Assembly (NCBI RefSeq): GCF_030372105.1 | Contig: NZ_JAUDBQ010000004.1 | Coordinates: 1 to 64,000, forward strand | Direction: 5' to 3' | Source of the DNA: Cellulomonas cellasea | GTDB taxonomy: Bacteria > Actinomycetota > Actinomycetes > Actinomycetales > Cellulomonadaceae | DNA length: 64,000 bases | Shown: piece after piece, positions 48,688 through 57,917 of the stretch | Position numbering within the stretch: the stretch's first letter is position 1 | Layout of the letters: every line of letters starts with the position of its first letter | Notes under the pieces: model-generated | What the model saw: only the letters and a program-made list of their open reading frames with translations | What the model was told of the DNA's origin: nothing | Database searches by the model: none | Made by a program: the position numbers and the translations under genes

Positions 48688-49908
48688 ATGCGACGGAGCA
48701 TCCCTGTAGTCGCTGCGACGCTCGGCCTCACGCTGACACTCGCGGCGTGCTCGGGCTCAGCCGAGCCCGCAAGCGAGTCGGCGACCGCCGGGTCGGGCGA
48801 GGACACCCTGACGATCTGGGTCGACGAGACCCGCCAGGACGCAGTGGCCGAGGCCGCGAAGGCCTTCGAGACGGAGTCCGGCCTCAAGGTCGAGCTCGTC
48901 CTCAAGAACTACGGCGACATCCAGGCCGACTTCATCGCCCAGGTCCCGACCGGCAAGGGCCCCGACATCACCGTCGGCGGCCACGACTGGCTCGGCGCCT
49001 TCCTGCAGAACGGCGTCGTCGCGCCGGTGGAGCTCGGCGACAAGGCCGGCGACTTCATCGTGACCTCCACCGAGGCCTTCTCGCAGGACGGCCAGGTCTA
49101 CGGCGTCCCGTACGCGGTCGAGAACATCGCCCTCATCCGCAACACGGCGCTCGCCGCGACGGCCCCCACGACCTGGGACGAGGCTGTCGCCGCCGGCCAG
49201 GCCGCGGGCACCCGGTACCCGATCCTCGTCCAGACCGGCGTCGAGGGCGACCCCTACACCTACTACCCGCTGCAGACGTCCTTCGGCGCCCCGGTGTTCG
49301 CGCAGAACGCTGACGGCTCCTACACCGACGAGCTGACGCTCGGCGGCGAGGCCGGCGTCGCGTACGCCACGTGGCTCCAGGCCCAGGGCGCCGCGGGCGT
49401 GCTGAGCACCGACATCACCTACGACATCGCCGTCGAGGCGTTCTCCAACGGCGAGTCGCCGTTCATCATCGGCGGCCCCTGGATGATCGAGTCCTTCGAG
49501 GGCCTGGACCTGGCCATCGACCCGATCCCGTCGGCCGGCGGCCAGCCCGCCGAGATGTTCGCCGGCGTGCAGGGCTTCTACGTCAGCGCGCAGAGCGACA
49601 ACGCGCTGCTCGCGAACGACTTCCTCGTCAACTACATCGCGACGACCGATGCCCAGGTGACCCTCGCCGAGGCGGGCAACCGCCCGCCGGCGCTCCTGTC
49701 GGCCGCCGAGAAGTTCGCCGACGACCCGATCATGACGGGCTTCGCGGCCGTGGGCGCCACCGCTGCGCCGATGCCGTCGATCCCCGCCATGAACTCGGTC
49801 TGGGAGTTCTGGGGCGTCACCGAGGCCAACATCATCTCGGGCGCCGCGGCTCCGGCCGACGCCTGGAACAAGATGGTCTCGGACATCGAGGGCGCGATCA
49901 GCAAGTGA
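48688..49908 (+). CDS. malE: Maltose/oligosaccharide ABC transporter substrate-binding lipoprotein
   Basis: A 406-residue family-1 solute-binding lipoprotein. The signal peptide ends in lipobox LAAC, followed by a Ser/Ala linker and a mature domain with TLTIWVDETRQDAVAEAAKAFE, GPDITVGGHDWLGAFLQNGVVAPVE, VYGVPYAVENIALIRN, YYPLQTSFGAPVFAQN and GPWMIESFEG, as in MalE-type proteins. It captures malto-oligosaccharides outside the membrane for MalF/MalG. ATG 48688 gives the better distance to GGAG (48677-48680); ATG 48685 is adjacent and in frame. It leads the plus-strand operon, divergent from the regulator. Confidence 0.93.
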   Translation: MRRSIPVVAATLGLTLTLAACSGSAEPASESATAGSGEDTLTIWVDETRQDAVAEAAKAFETESGLKVELVLKNYGDIQADFIAQVPTGKGPDITVGGHDWLGAFLQNGVVAPVELGDKAGDFIVTSTEAFSQDGQVYGVPYAVENIALIRNTALAATAPTTWDEAVAAGQAAGTRYPILVQTGVEGDPYTYYPLQTSFGAPVFAQNADGSYTDELTLGGEAGVAYATWLQAQGAAGVLSTDITYDIAVEAFSNGESPFIIGGPWMIESFEGLDLAIDPIPSAGGQPAEMFAGVQGFYVSAQSDNALLANDFLVNYIATTDAQVTLAEAGNRPPALLSAAEKFADDPIMTGFAAVGATAAPMPSIPAMNSVWEFWGVTEANIISGAAAPADAWNKMVSDIEGAISK

Positions 49909-49937
49909 GCCGTACCCCGCGGTCGTAGCACCGCACG

Positions 49938-49972
49938 AGCCGGTGGCGTGCGCCAGCCGCACGCCACCGGCT
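49938..49972 (+). other. Hairpin between malE and malF
   Basis: A perfect 15-bp stem (49938-49952 with 49958-49972, 5-base loop) in the 125-bp malE-malF gap. Such hairpins after the binding-protein gene often stabilise its mRNA or partly terminate transcription, keeping the binding protein in excess over the permeases. Confidence 0.75.
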
Positions 49973-50033
49973 CACCGTCGAGGGCGCCCTCCCGCCCCTC
50001 GCCCACCTGAGCACCTGAGCCCCGGAGGCAGTG

Positions 50034-51677
50034 ATGTCCACCCCCCAGCCCGCGGTCGTCGAGCCGACGACCCCCGGAGTCCGCGACGGCGGTGGCACGC
50101 CCCCGAAGCGACGCGCGCGCCCGATCGACAGGTCCCACGCGCGCGAGTTCACCCGGGGCTTCGTCGCCAAACTCGTGCTCATGGCCGTCATCGACGCGCT
50201 CGGCGTGTACGCGCTGTTCGCGGCCTGGAACGCCGAGGCCTGGGGCATCTTCGCCGCGATGGCGGCCCTGGTGGTCGTCGCGAACTGGGTGTACTTCTCC
50301 CGTCGCGCACTGCCCCTGAAGTACATCCTCCCGGGGTTGGCGTTCCTGCTGGTCTTCCAGATCTACGTGGTCGCCTACACGGGCTACGTCGCCTTCACCA
50401 ATTACGGCGACGGGCACAACTCCACGAAGGAGCAGGCCATCGAGGCCCTGCTCATCCAGAACGAGCGCCGCGTCGAGGGCTCTGCCTCCTACCCGCTGAC
50501 AGTGCTCGCGGACGGCGACGAGCTCGCGTTCGGCGTCCTCACCGAGGACGGAGACGTGCGCGTCGGGCGCGCCGACCAGCCGCTCGAGACCGCGGACGAC
50601 GCGGTGGTCCAGGGGACCACCGTGGTCGAGGTCCCGGGGTACGAGGTGCTCGACCGGCAGGCCGTCCTGGCCCGCCAGACCGAGGTGACCAACCTGCGGG
50701 TCCCGTTCTCCGACGACCCCGAGGACGGCTCGATCCGCACGCAGGACGCCCGCACCGGGTACGCCTACACCTCGACCCTCGTCTACGACGAGGCCGCCGA
50801 CACGATGACCGACACGACAACCGGCGACGTGTACTCGCCCAACGACCGCGGCGAGTTCGAGGACGCGTTCGGCAAGAAGCTCGGTGTCGGCTGGCGCGTC
50901 GGCGTCGGCTTCGAGAACTTCACCACGGCGTTCTCCGACAGCCGCTACTCCCAGCCGTTCGTCAAGATCCTCGCCTGGACGTTCGCCTTCGCGATCTTGT
51001 CCGTGGTGTCGACGTTCGCCCTCGGCCTGTTCCTCGCCATCGTGTTCAACGACGAGCGACTGCGCGGGCGCAAGATCTACCGGACGCTGATGATCCTGCC
51101 GTACGCGATCCCCGGCTTCCTGGCGGCGCTGCTGTGGTCCGGGATGCTCAATCGCAGTTACGGGTTCGTCAACCAGGTGTTGCTCGGCGGCGCGCAGATC
51201 GGCTGGCTGACCGACCCGGTGCTGGCGAAGGTCGCCGTGCTCGGCGTCAACCTGTGGCTCGGCTTCCCCTACATGTTCCTGATCTGCACCGGCGCGTTGC
51301 AGTCGCTGCCGGGGGACGTGCTCGAGGCCGCGAAGATCGACGGCGCGAGCAAGTGGCGCACGCTGCGCTCGGTGACGCTGCCGCTGCTGCTGGTCTCCAC
51401 GGCCCCGCTGCTCATCTCGTCGTTCGCGTTCAACTTCAACAACTTCACGCTCATCTACATGCTCACCGGCGGCGGGCCCCGATTCGCGGACGCCTCGGTG
51501 CCACTGGGACACACCGACATCCTGATCTCGATGGTCTACTCCGTCTCCGGAATCGACGGATCGGCCCCGAAGGACTTCGGGTTGGCCAGCGCGCTGTCGA
51601 TCATCATCTTCATCATCGTCGGCACGGTCTCCGCCATCGCGTTCCGTCGGACCCGCTCGCTCGAGGAGATCAGCTGA
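50034..51677 (+). CDS. malF: Maltose/oligosaccharide ABC transporter permease MalF
   Basis: A 547-residue membrane protein with three N-terminal helices, a large outside loop of about 190 residues (about 120-310) as in E. coli MalF, then the ABC permease core with the ATPase-contact EAA motif (EAAKIDGASKWRTLRSVTLPLL). It pairs with MalG to form the import channel. ATG 50034 is preferred because GGAGG is five bases upstream; the GTG at 50031 is in frame. The malG start follows one base after the stop. Confidence 0.94.
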   Translation: MSTPQPAVVEPTTPGVRDGGGTPPKRRARPIDRSHAREFTRGFVAKLVLMAVIDALGVYALFAAWNAEAWGIFAAMAALVVVANWVYFSRRALPLKYILPGLAFLLVFQIYVVAYTGYVAFTNYGDGHNSTKEQAIEALLIQNERRVEGSASYPLTVLADGDELAFGVLTEDGDVRVGRADQPLETADDAVVQGTTVVEVPGYEVLDRQAVLARQTEVTNLRVPFSDDPEDGSIRTQDARTGYAYTSTLVYDEAADTMTDTTTGDVYSPNDRGEFEDAFGKKLGVGWRVGVGFENFTTAFSDSRYSQPFVKILAWTFAFAILSVVSTFALGLFLAIVFNDERLRGRKIYRTLMILPYAIPGFLAALLWSGMLNRSYGFVNQVLLGGAQIGWLTDPVLAKVAVLGVNLWLGFPYMFLICTGALQSLPGDVLEAAKIDGASKWRTLRSVTLPLLLVSTAPLLISSFAFNFNNFTLIYMLTGGGPRFADASVPLGHTDILISMVYSVSGIDGSAPKDFGLASALSIIIFIIVGTVSAIAFRRTRSLEEIS

Positions 51678-51678
51678 C

Positions 51679-52590
51679 ATGGCCACCGACGTCCTCCCCA
51701 CCCGCGCCCCGGACACCCGCAAGGCCGAGGTCACGCAGCGCATGGGCTTCAAGCGCTGGGCCCGCGAGCTCGGCTGGCGCCACCTCATCGGCGTCGTCGC
51801 CGTGGTCTACGCCGGCTTCCCGATCCTCTACATCATCTCCTCCTCGCTGAGCGAGAAGGGGACGCTGACGGGCTCCAACAAGCTGTTCTCCCAGGTGAGC
51901 TTCTCCAACTACGCCCAGCTCGGGGAGACCCGCTTCTGGGAGTGGGTCGCCAACACCCTGGTCATCGCCAGCATCACGGCGGTCGGCACAGTGCTCATGG
52001 GCGCCGCGGCGGCCTACGCGTTCTCCCGGTTCCGGTTCACCGGGCGCCGGGTGGGGCTGACCACGCTGCTCATCATCCAGATGTTCCCGCAGATGCTCGC
52101 CTTCGTCGCGATCTTCCTGCTGCTCATCGCCCTGGGCAACGTGATCCCGGGCCTGGGCCTGAACAGCCGGCTCGCGCTGATCTGCATCTACCTGGGCGGG
52201 TCGCTCGGCGTCAACACGTTCCTCATGTACGGGTTCTTCAACACGATCCCGCGCGAGCTCGACGAGGCCGCGAAGATCGACGGCGCCACCCACGCGCAGA
52301 TCTACTGGACGATCATCCTGCGGCTGGTCGCGCCGATCCTGGCTGTCGTGGGTCTGCTGTCCTTCATCAGCACGTTCGGCGAGTTCATCATCGCCCGCAC
52401 GGTGTTGCAGTCGGAGGGCAACTGGACCCTCGCCGTGGGCCTCTACAACTGGGTCTCGGACCTGGTCGAGGCCAACTGGGGCCTGTTCGCGGCGGGCGCC
52501 GTGATCTCCGCCATCCCGGTGCTGGCGCTGTTCCTCTTCCTGCAGAAGTACATCGTCGGCGGCCTGACCGCGGGCTCCGTGAAGGGCTGA
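51679..52590 (+). CDS. malG: Maltose/oligosaccharide ABC transporter permease MalG
   Basis: A 303-residue permease with six helices and the EAA motif EAAKIDGATHAQIYWTIILRL, ending LQKYIVGGLTAGSVKG as in MalG proteins. It forms the channel with MalF. No ATPase gene follows; actinobacteria usually energise several sugar importers with one shared MsiK-type ATPase encoded elsewhere (established for Streptomyces, inferred here). Three bases separate it from the next gene. Confidence 0.95.
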   Translation: MATDVLPTRAPDTRKAEVTQRMGFKRWARELGWRHLIGVVAVVYAGFPILYIISSSLSEKGTLTGSNKLFSQVSFSNYAQLGETRFWEWVANTLVIASITAVGTVLMGAAAAYAFSRFRFTGRRVGLTTLLIIQMFPQMLAFVAIFLLLIALGNVIPGLGLNSRLALICIYLGGSLGVNTFLMYGFFNTIPRELDEAAKIDGATHAQIYWTIILRLVAPILAVVGLLSFISTFGEFIIARTVLQSEGNWTLAVGLYNWVSDLVEANWGLFAAGAVISAIPVLALFLFLQKYIVGGLTAGSVKG

Positions 52591-52593
52591 CGC

Positions 52594-54447
52594 GTGGCGG
52601 GCCACCTCCTCGACCAGCCGCATCACGACGGGTCGGAGCTGTACGTCCCGCAGGGCGCCCCGCAACTCGGCGACGTGGTCCCGGTGCGCTTCCGCGTGCC
52701 GGCCACGGGCTCCGAGCGGGCGCTGTGGGTGCGCACCGTCCGCGACGCCGAGCCGCGCATGGCGCCCGCCCGGCTCGAGCACGCCGACGAGCATGAGCGC
52801 TGGTACGTCGCCGACCTCCCGATGCACAACCCGGTGACGGGCTACCGGGCGCTGCTCGACGAGCCGGGCGGCTACCGCTGGCTCAACGGGACCGGGACGC
52901 ATGCGCGGGACGTGGCCGACACGCACGACTTCCGGCTCTCGGCCCATGAGCCGGCGCCGGGGTGGCTGGACGACGCGGTCGTCTACCAGATCTTCCCGGA
53001 CCGGTTCGCGCGCTCCAGCGGGCACACCGGCCCGCCGGTGGGCGAGCTGCCGGACTGGGCCCAGCCCGCGGACTGGGCGGATGAGTCGATCGCCGCGGGG
53101 CCTGGCGTCGCGACGCAGTTCTACGGCGGTGACCTGCCCGGCATCGAGCAGCGGCTGGACCACCTGCAGCGGCTCGGCGTCGACACCGTCTACCTGACGC
53201 CGATCTTCCCGGCGCGCTCCAACCACCGCTACGACGCGAGCACGTTCGACCACGTCGACCCGCTGCTCGGCGGCGACCAGGCCCTCGTGTCGTTGAGCCG
53301 TGCGCTGCACAGCCGCGGCATGCGGCTGATCGGCGACCTCACCACCAACCACACAGGCGCCGGGCACGAGTGGTTCGCGCGGGCGCAGGCCGACCGCGCG
53401 AGCGAGGAGGCGTCCTTCTACTACTGGCAGCAGCAGGATCCCGGCTATGTGGCCTGGCTGGGCCACGCCTCGCTGCCCAAGCTCAACTACAACGCCCCCG
53501 CGCTCGCGGAGCGCTTGATCGAGGGTCCCGACTCGGTCATCGGGCGATGGCTCCGGGAGCCCGTGAGCCTCGACGGCTGGCGGATCGACGTCGCCAACAT
53601 GACGGGCCGCTACGGCGCCGACGACTTCACGCATGAGGTGGCCCGCACCATTCGCGCCACGATGCGCGACCTCAACCCGGAGGCCGTGCTCGCCGCCGAG
53701 CACTTCCACGACGCCGGCCTGGACCTGCGGGCCGGCGGGTGGCACACGAACATGAACTACACGGCGTTCACCCGCCCGGTATGGACATGGCTCGTGGACC
53801 CCGACAACCAGCTCGGCTTCCTGGGGCTGCCGACGTCGATCCCGCGCCGGGACGGCCCCTCGGTGGTCGCGACGATGCGGGAGTTCGACGCCGCGGTGCC
53901 GTGGTCGATCACCACGCACCAGTGGAACATGCTCGGCTCGCATGACACCCCGCGGCTGCGCACGGTGGTGAAGTCCCGCGAGATGGCCGAGGTCGCCGCG
54001 GGCCTGCTGTTCACCTACCCGGGCACGCCGGTGATGTTCGCGGGCGACGAGGGCGGGCTGACCGGCGTCAACGGCGAGCACGCGCGCGTCCCGATGCCGT
54101 GGCCGCAGATCGACGCCGGCGGCGGCCCGGGCTGGGACGCCGCGACGTTCGACCTCTACCGCTCGCTCATCGCCATGCGCCGCGGCTCGCGGGCGCTGCG
54201 CGAGGGCGGCCTGCGGTGGGCGCTCGTGGAGCCCGATGCCGTGGCGTACCTGCGGGAGACCGCCGACGAGCGGGTGCTGGTGCTCGCGTCCCGGGCGCCG
54301 TGGGGCGGGGCGACGCTGCCGCGGCATCTCGTGCCGGCGGGGGGCGACGTCGAGAACCTGCACGGCGGGGCCGCGCTGCGGCTGCGCGCGGATGGCATCG
54401 AGCTGCCCGGCGACGGCCCGGGCGTGCAGGTGTGGCGCCTGGCGTGA
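52594..54447 (+). CDS. GH13 cyclomaltodextrinase/neopullulanase-like enzyme
   Basis: A 617-residue GH13 enzyme with an N-terminal beta domain of about 115 residues (VPVRFRVPATGSERALWVRTVRD), as in the dimeric cyclomaltodextrinase, neopullulanase and maltogenic amylase group. Catalytic residues are D332 (GWRIDVANM), E369 (AAEHFHD) and D451 (GSHDTPR). There is no signal peptide, so it works in the cytoplasm on imported maltodextrins or cyclodextrins. The GTG start is three bases after malG; co-expression with the importer supports the role. Exact product specificity is uncertain. Confidence 0.9.
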   Translation: MAGHLLDQPHHDGSELYVPQGAPQLGDVVPVRFRVPATGSERALWVRTVRDAEPRMAPARLEHADEHERWYVADLPMHNPVTGYRALLDEPGGYRWLNGTGTHARDVADTHDFRLSAHEPAPGWLDDAVVYQIFPDRFARSSGHTGPPVGELPDWAQPADWADESIAAGPGVATQFYGGDLPGIEQRLDHLQRLGVDTVYLTPIFPARSNHRYDASTFDHVDPLLGGDQALVSLSRALHSRGMRLIGDLTTNHTGAGHEWFARAQADRASEEASFYYWQQQDPGYVAWLGHASLPKLNYNAPALAERLIEGPDSVIGRWLREPVSLDGWRIDVANMTGRYGADDFTHEVARTIRATMRDLNPEAVLAAEHFHDAGLDLRAGGWHTNMNYTAFTRPVWTWLVDPDNQLGFLGLPTSIPRRDGPSVVATMREFDAAVPWSITTHQWNMLGSHDTPRLRTVVKSREMAEVAAGLLFTYPGTPVMFAGDEGGLTGVNGEHARVPMPWPQIDAGGGPGWDAATFDLYRSLIAMRRGSRALREGGLRWALVEPDAVAYLRETADERVLVLASRAPWGGATLPRHLVPAGGDVENLHGGAALRLRADGIELPGDGPGVQVWRLA

Positions 54448-54464
54448 GGCTGGCGCCGGGGGTG

Positions 54465-54483
54465 GGCGCGGCGTCGCCGCGCC
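54465..54483 (+). terminator. Probable terminator of the mal operon
   Basis: GGCGCGGC, loop GTC, GCCGCGCC: an 8-bp stem 18 bases after the last gene of the operon, before the separate promoter of dgt. Confidence 0.55.
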
Positions 54484-54535
54484 GGCCTGTGGAGCGCCGG
54501 AGGCCCCGTCAGCGAGGCTGACTAGGGTGAGGCCC

Positions 54536-55810
54536 GTGACAGCTCAGACCCTGATCGACGGATACACCGAGGTGGACCGCGCGCGCTGGGTCGCCGAGGC
54601 GCCCAAGTCGCGCGCCCGCTCCCCGTTCGAGCGGGACCGCGCGCGCCTGGTGCACTCCTCGGCCCTGCGGCGCCTGGGCGCCAAGACGCAGGTCCTGGGC
54701 CCCGGCTCGGACGACTTCGTGCGCACCCGCCTCACCCACACCCTCGAGGTGGCGCAGGTGGGCCGTGAGATCGGCAAGGCCCTGGGCTGCGACCCGGATG
54801 TCGTGGACACCGCCTGCCTCGCCCATGACCTGGGCCACCCGCCCTTCGGCCACAACGGCGAGCGCGCGCTGGCCCAGATCGCGCGCGGCATCGGCGGCTT
54901 CGAGGGGAACGCCCAGACGCTGCGGCTGCTGACCCGCCTCGAGCCGAAGGTCGTCGGGCCGGACGGGCGTGCCGTCGGCCTCAACCTGACCCGCGCGAGC
55001 CTGGACGCCGCCACCAAGTACCCGTGGGCGGCGGGGGAGGGCCCGGTGATGCCCGACGGGCGGCCCACCCACAAGTTCGGCGTCTACAGCGACGACGCCC
55101 CGGTGTTCGCCTGGCTGCGCGAGGGCGCCCCGGCGGGTCGCAAGTGCCTCGAGGCGCAGGTCATGGACCTGGCAGACGACATCTCCTACTCGGTGCACGA
55201 CGTGGAGGACGCCGTGGTCGGCGGACGCCTCGACCTCGTGGTGCTCACCCAGGCCGAGGAGCGCGCCCGCGTCGTCGAGGGCGTGCAGGCCTGGTACGGC
55301 GACGACATCGACGGCGACAGGCTGCTCGACGCGATGGACCGCCTCAACGCCGAGGGGCTGTGGGAGCACGGCTTCGACGGCTCTCGAGGCGCCCTCGCGA
55401 TGCTCAAGGACGCCACCAGCCAGCTCATCGGCCGGTTCGCGGGCGCCGCCCAGGCCGCCACGCGCGAGCTCTACGGCGAGGGGCCGCTCACGCGGTACGC
55501 CGCCAACCTCGTGGTGCCCGACGAGACGATGGCCGAGATCCTCGTCCTCAAGGGCCTCGCCGTGGCCTACGTGATGGCGCCGCGCGAGCTCGAGCCGCTC
55601 TACCACCGCCAGCGCGAGATCCTCGCCGACCTGGTGCACGTCATGGCGGACCGCGCCCCCGTCAGCCTTGAGCCACCCTTCGCCGCCGACTGGGCTGCCG
55701 CTGCCGACGACGGCGCCCGGCTCCGTGTGGTCATCGACCAGGTGGCCTCGCTCACCGACGTCTCCGCCGCCGAGCTGCACGGCCGCCTGGTGCGCCCGCC
55801 GCGCCGCTGA
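54536..55810 (+). CDS. dgt: Deoxyguanosinetriphosphate triphosphohydrolase-like protein
   Basis: A 424-residue HD-domain enzyme that splits dGTP (or other dNTPs) to the nucleoside and triphosphate. It has SPFERDRARLVHSSALRRLGAKTQV, RTRLTHTLEVAQVGREIG with the first metal His, AHDLGHPPFGHNGE with the HD pair, and MDLADDISYSVHDVEDAV. The length fits the bacterial type 2 group. TAGGGT lies seven bases before GTG 54536, suggesting a leaderless start; GTG 54527 is in frame. It precedes dnaG, an arrangement common in actinobacteria. Confidence 0.95.
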   Translation: MTAQTLIDGYTEVDRARWVAEAPKSRARSPFERDRARLVHSSALRRLGAKTQVLGPGSDDFVRTRLTHTLEVAQVGREIGKALGCDPDVVDTACLAHDLGHPPFGHNGERALAQIARGIGGFEGNAQTLRLLTRLEPKVVGPDGRAVGLNLTRASLDAATKYPWAAGEGPVMPDGRPTHKFGVYSDDAPVFAWLREGAPAGRKCLEAQVMDLADDISYSVHDVEDAVVGGRLDLVVLTQAEERARVVEGVQAWYGDDIDGDRLLDAMDRLNAEGLWEHGFDGSRGALAMLKDATSQLIGRFAGAAQAATRELYGEGPLTRYAANLVVPDETMAEILVLKGLAVAYVMAPRELEPLYHRQREILADLVHVMADRAPVSLEPPFAADWAAAADDGARLRVVIDQVASLTDVSAAELHGRLVRPPRR

Positions 55811-55863
55811 CCGCCCGGCCGGGGGTGGGCCGCGTGACCAGCCCGCTCGCCTAGACTGCGGTC

Positions 55864-57852
55864 GTGGCAGGACGGATCCGGCGGGAGGACGTGCAGGCGG
55901 TTCGCGAGCGCGCCCACATCGAGGAGATCGTCGGCCAGCACGTGACGCTCAAGTCGGCGGGGGTCGGCTCCGCGAAGGGCCTGTGCCCGTTCCACGACGA
56001 GCGCTCCCCGTCGTTCCACGTCCGCCCCCAGGTGGGCCTGTGGCACTGCTTCGGCTGCGGCGAGGGCGGCGACGTCATCTCGTTCGTGCAGAAGATCGAC
56101 GGGCTCCCGTTCGCCGAGGCCGTGGAGTACCTGGCCGGCAAGGTCGGGCTCCAACTGCGCTACGAGGAGGGCGGCGCCCCCCGCCCCGGCGAGGAGCCCG
56201 GGCGTCGGCAGCGGCTGCTCGAGGCCCACCGGGTCGCCGCCGCCTACTTCACCGAGCAGCTCACCACGCCCGGCGCCGCCACCGCGCGCCAGTTCCTCGC
56301 CGAGCGCGGCTTCGGCCGCGACGCCGCGGAGCAGTTCGGGGTGGGCTACGCGCCCCAGGGGTTCGACTCGTTGCTGCGCCACCTGCGCGGACGTGGCTTC
56401 ACCGAGGCGGAGCTGACGGCCTCGGGCCTCGTCAGCCAGAACAACCGCGGGCTCTACGACCGGTTCCGCGGGCGGCTCGTGTGGCCCATCCGCGAGGTCA
56501 CCGGCGACACCATCGGCTTCGGGGCGCGCAAGCTCTACGACGAGGACCAGGGCCCCAAGTACCTCAACACCCCCGAGACGCCGCTCTACCGCAAGTCGCA
56601 GGTGCTCTACGGCATCGACCTCGCCAAGCGGGAGATCGCCAAGGAGAAGCGCGTGGTGGTCGTCGAGGGGTACACCGACGTCATGGCCATGCACCTGTCA
56701 GGGGAGGGCACCGCCGTCGCGACCTGCGGCACCGCCTTCGGCCCCGACCACGCCCGGATCGTGCGCCGCCTCGTCGGCGACGCCGGCTCCAGCGGCGGTG
56801 TGCAGCTCGCCTCCGGCGCGTCCGTGGGCGGGGAGATCATCTTCACGTTCGACGGCGACGCCGCTGGGCAGAAGGCCGCGCTGCGCGCCTTCGGCGAGGA
56901 CCAGACGTTCACCGCGCAGACGTTCGTCGCCGTGGAGCGCAGCGGCATGGACCCCTGCGAGCTGCGCCAGGCCCAGGGTCCGGAGGCGGTGCGCGCCCTC
57001 GTCGCCGGGCGGCAGCCGCTCTTCGAGTTCGTCATCCGGGCGACGCTGCGCGCCTACGACCTCGGCACCGCGGAAGGCCGCGTCGGCGCGCTGCGGGCCG
57101 CCGCGCCCGTCGTCGCCGGCATCCGCGACACCGCCCTGCGGCCCGAGTACACGAGGCTCCTCGCCGGCTGGCTCGGCATGGACCAGGGGTCCGTGAGCGA
57201 CGCCGTGCGGTCCGCCGGGCGCCAAGGCGGGGCGGGGCGCGGCAACGACCCGCGCGGCGGCCGCCCCGACGGTCGCGGCGGCCCGCAGCGCGCCGACCGC
57301 GCCCCCTCCGACGAGGGCCAGCACGTGCCGGTGGCGCGAATGCGGCAGCCCGACCAGCGCGACCCCGTGGCCCGCACCGAGCGCACCGTGCTCGAGGTCG
57401 TCCTGCAGCACCCCCAGCTCGTGCCCGAGGAGTTCGACCACCTGCAGGCCGACGCGTTCACCGCGCCCGCCTACCGGGCCGTGCACGAGGCGATCCGGGC
57501 CGCAGGCGGCCTCCAGGGGGCCCGTGAGGCGCTGGCCGGCTCCGGCACGGGGAACGCCGCAGCCTGGGTCGCGCGCGTCCAGGAGGAGGCCGCCCAGCCG
57601 GTCGCGGGCCTCGTCACCGAGCTCGCCGTGGCGCCCCTGCCCGAGGACCGCCCTGCCGCGCTCGCGGACTATGTGCGCGGCGTGGTGCTCGCCCTCGTCG
57701 AGATCGGCTTCACCCGGCACATCGCCGACCTGCGCGGCCGGTTGCAGCGGATGGACGGCGCCCAGGACCCAGCGGGCTACCAGGCCGCCTTCGCCGAGCT
57801 CGTCGCCGTCGAGGCCCGGCGCCGCACCCTGCGCGACAGCGCCAACGCCTGA
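55864..57852 (+). CDS. dnaG: DNA primase
   Basis: A 662-residue primase that makes RNA primers at the replication fork. The CHC2 zinc finger (LCPFHDERSPSFHVRPQVGLWHCFGCGEGGD, about residues 40-70) is followed by the RNA-polymerase core with the Toprim signature (VVVVEGYTDVMAMH, TFDGDAAGQKAALRAF), and a C-terminal helicase-binding region. The stretch between core and C-terminus (about 455-500) is Arg/Gly/Asp-rich and disordered. TAGACT lies six bases before the GTG. The final 11 codons and stop lie in a 36-bp unit that is duplicated immediately downstream. Confidence 0.97.
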   Translation: MAGRIRREDVQAVRERAHIEEIVGQHVTLKSAGVGSAKGLCPFHDERSPSFHVRPQVGLWHCFGCGEGGDVISFVQKIDGLPFAEAVEYLAGKVGLQLRYEEGGAPRPGEEPGRRQRLLEAHRVAAAYFTEQLTTPGAATARQFLAERGFGRDAAEQFGVGYAPQGFDSLLRHLRGRGFTEAELTASGLVSQNNRGLYDRFRGRLVWPIREVTGDTIGFGARKLYDEDQGPKYLNTPETPLYRKSQVLYGIDLAKREIAKEKRVVVVEGYTDVMAMHLSGEGTAVATCGTAFGPDHARIVRRLVGDAGSSGGVQLASGASVGGEIIFTFDGDAAGQKAALRAFGEDQTFTAQTFVAVERSGMDPCELRQAQGPEAVRALVAGRQPLFEFVIRATLRAYDLGTAEGRVGALRAAAPVVAGIRDTALRPEYTRLLAGWLGMDQGSVSDAVRSAGRQGGAGRGNDPRGGRPDGRGGPQRADRAPSDEGQHVPVARMRQPDQRDPVARTERTVLEVVLQHPQLVPEEFDHLQADAFTAPAYRAVHEAIRAAGGLQGAREALAGSGTGNAAAWVARVQEEAAQPVAGLVTELAVAPLPEDRPAALADYVRGVVLALVEIGFTRHIADLRGRLQRMDGAQDPAGYQAAFAELVAVEARRRTLRDSANA

Positions 57853-57892
57853 CGCTGCCGCACCCTGCGCGACAGCGCCAACGCCTGACGCT
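57821..57892 (+). repeat. 36-bp perfect tandem duplication at the dnaG 3' end
   Basis: 57821-57856 is repeated without change as 57857-57892. The unit contains the last dnaG codons, the TGA stop and six further bases. Because the stop is inside the first copy, the second copy is untranslated. Confidence 0.97.
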
Positions 57893-57917
57893 CGACGCGC
57901 CTCCCGGCCCCGCGAGG

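Noticed and set aside
51670-54363. 897-codon open frame on the minus strand
   Set aside because: Antisense to malG and the GH13 gene; the composition is that of a reversed frame with no recognisable motif.
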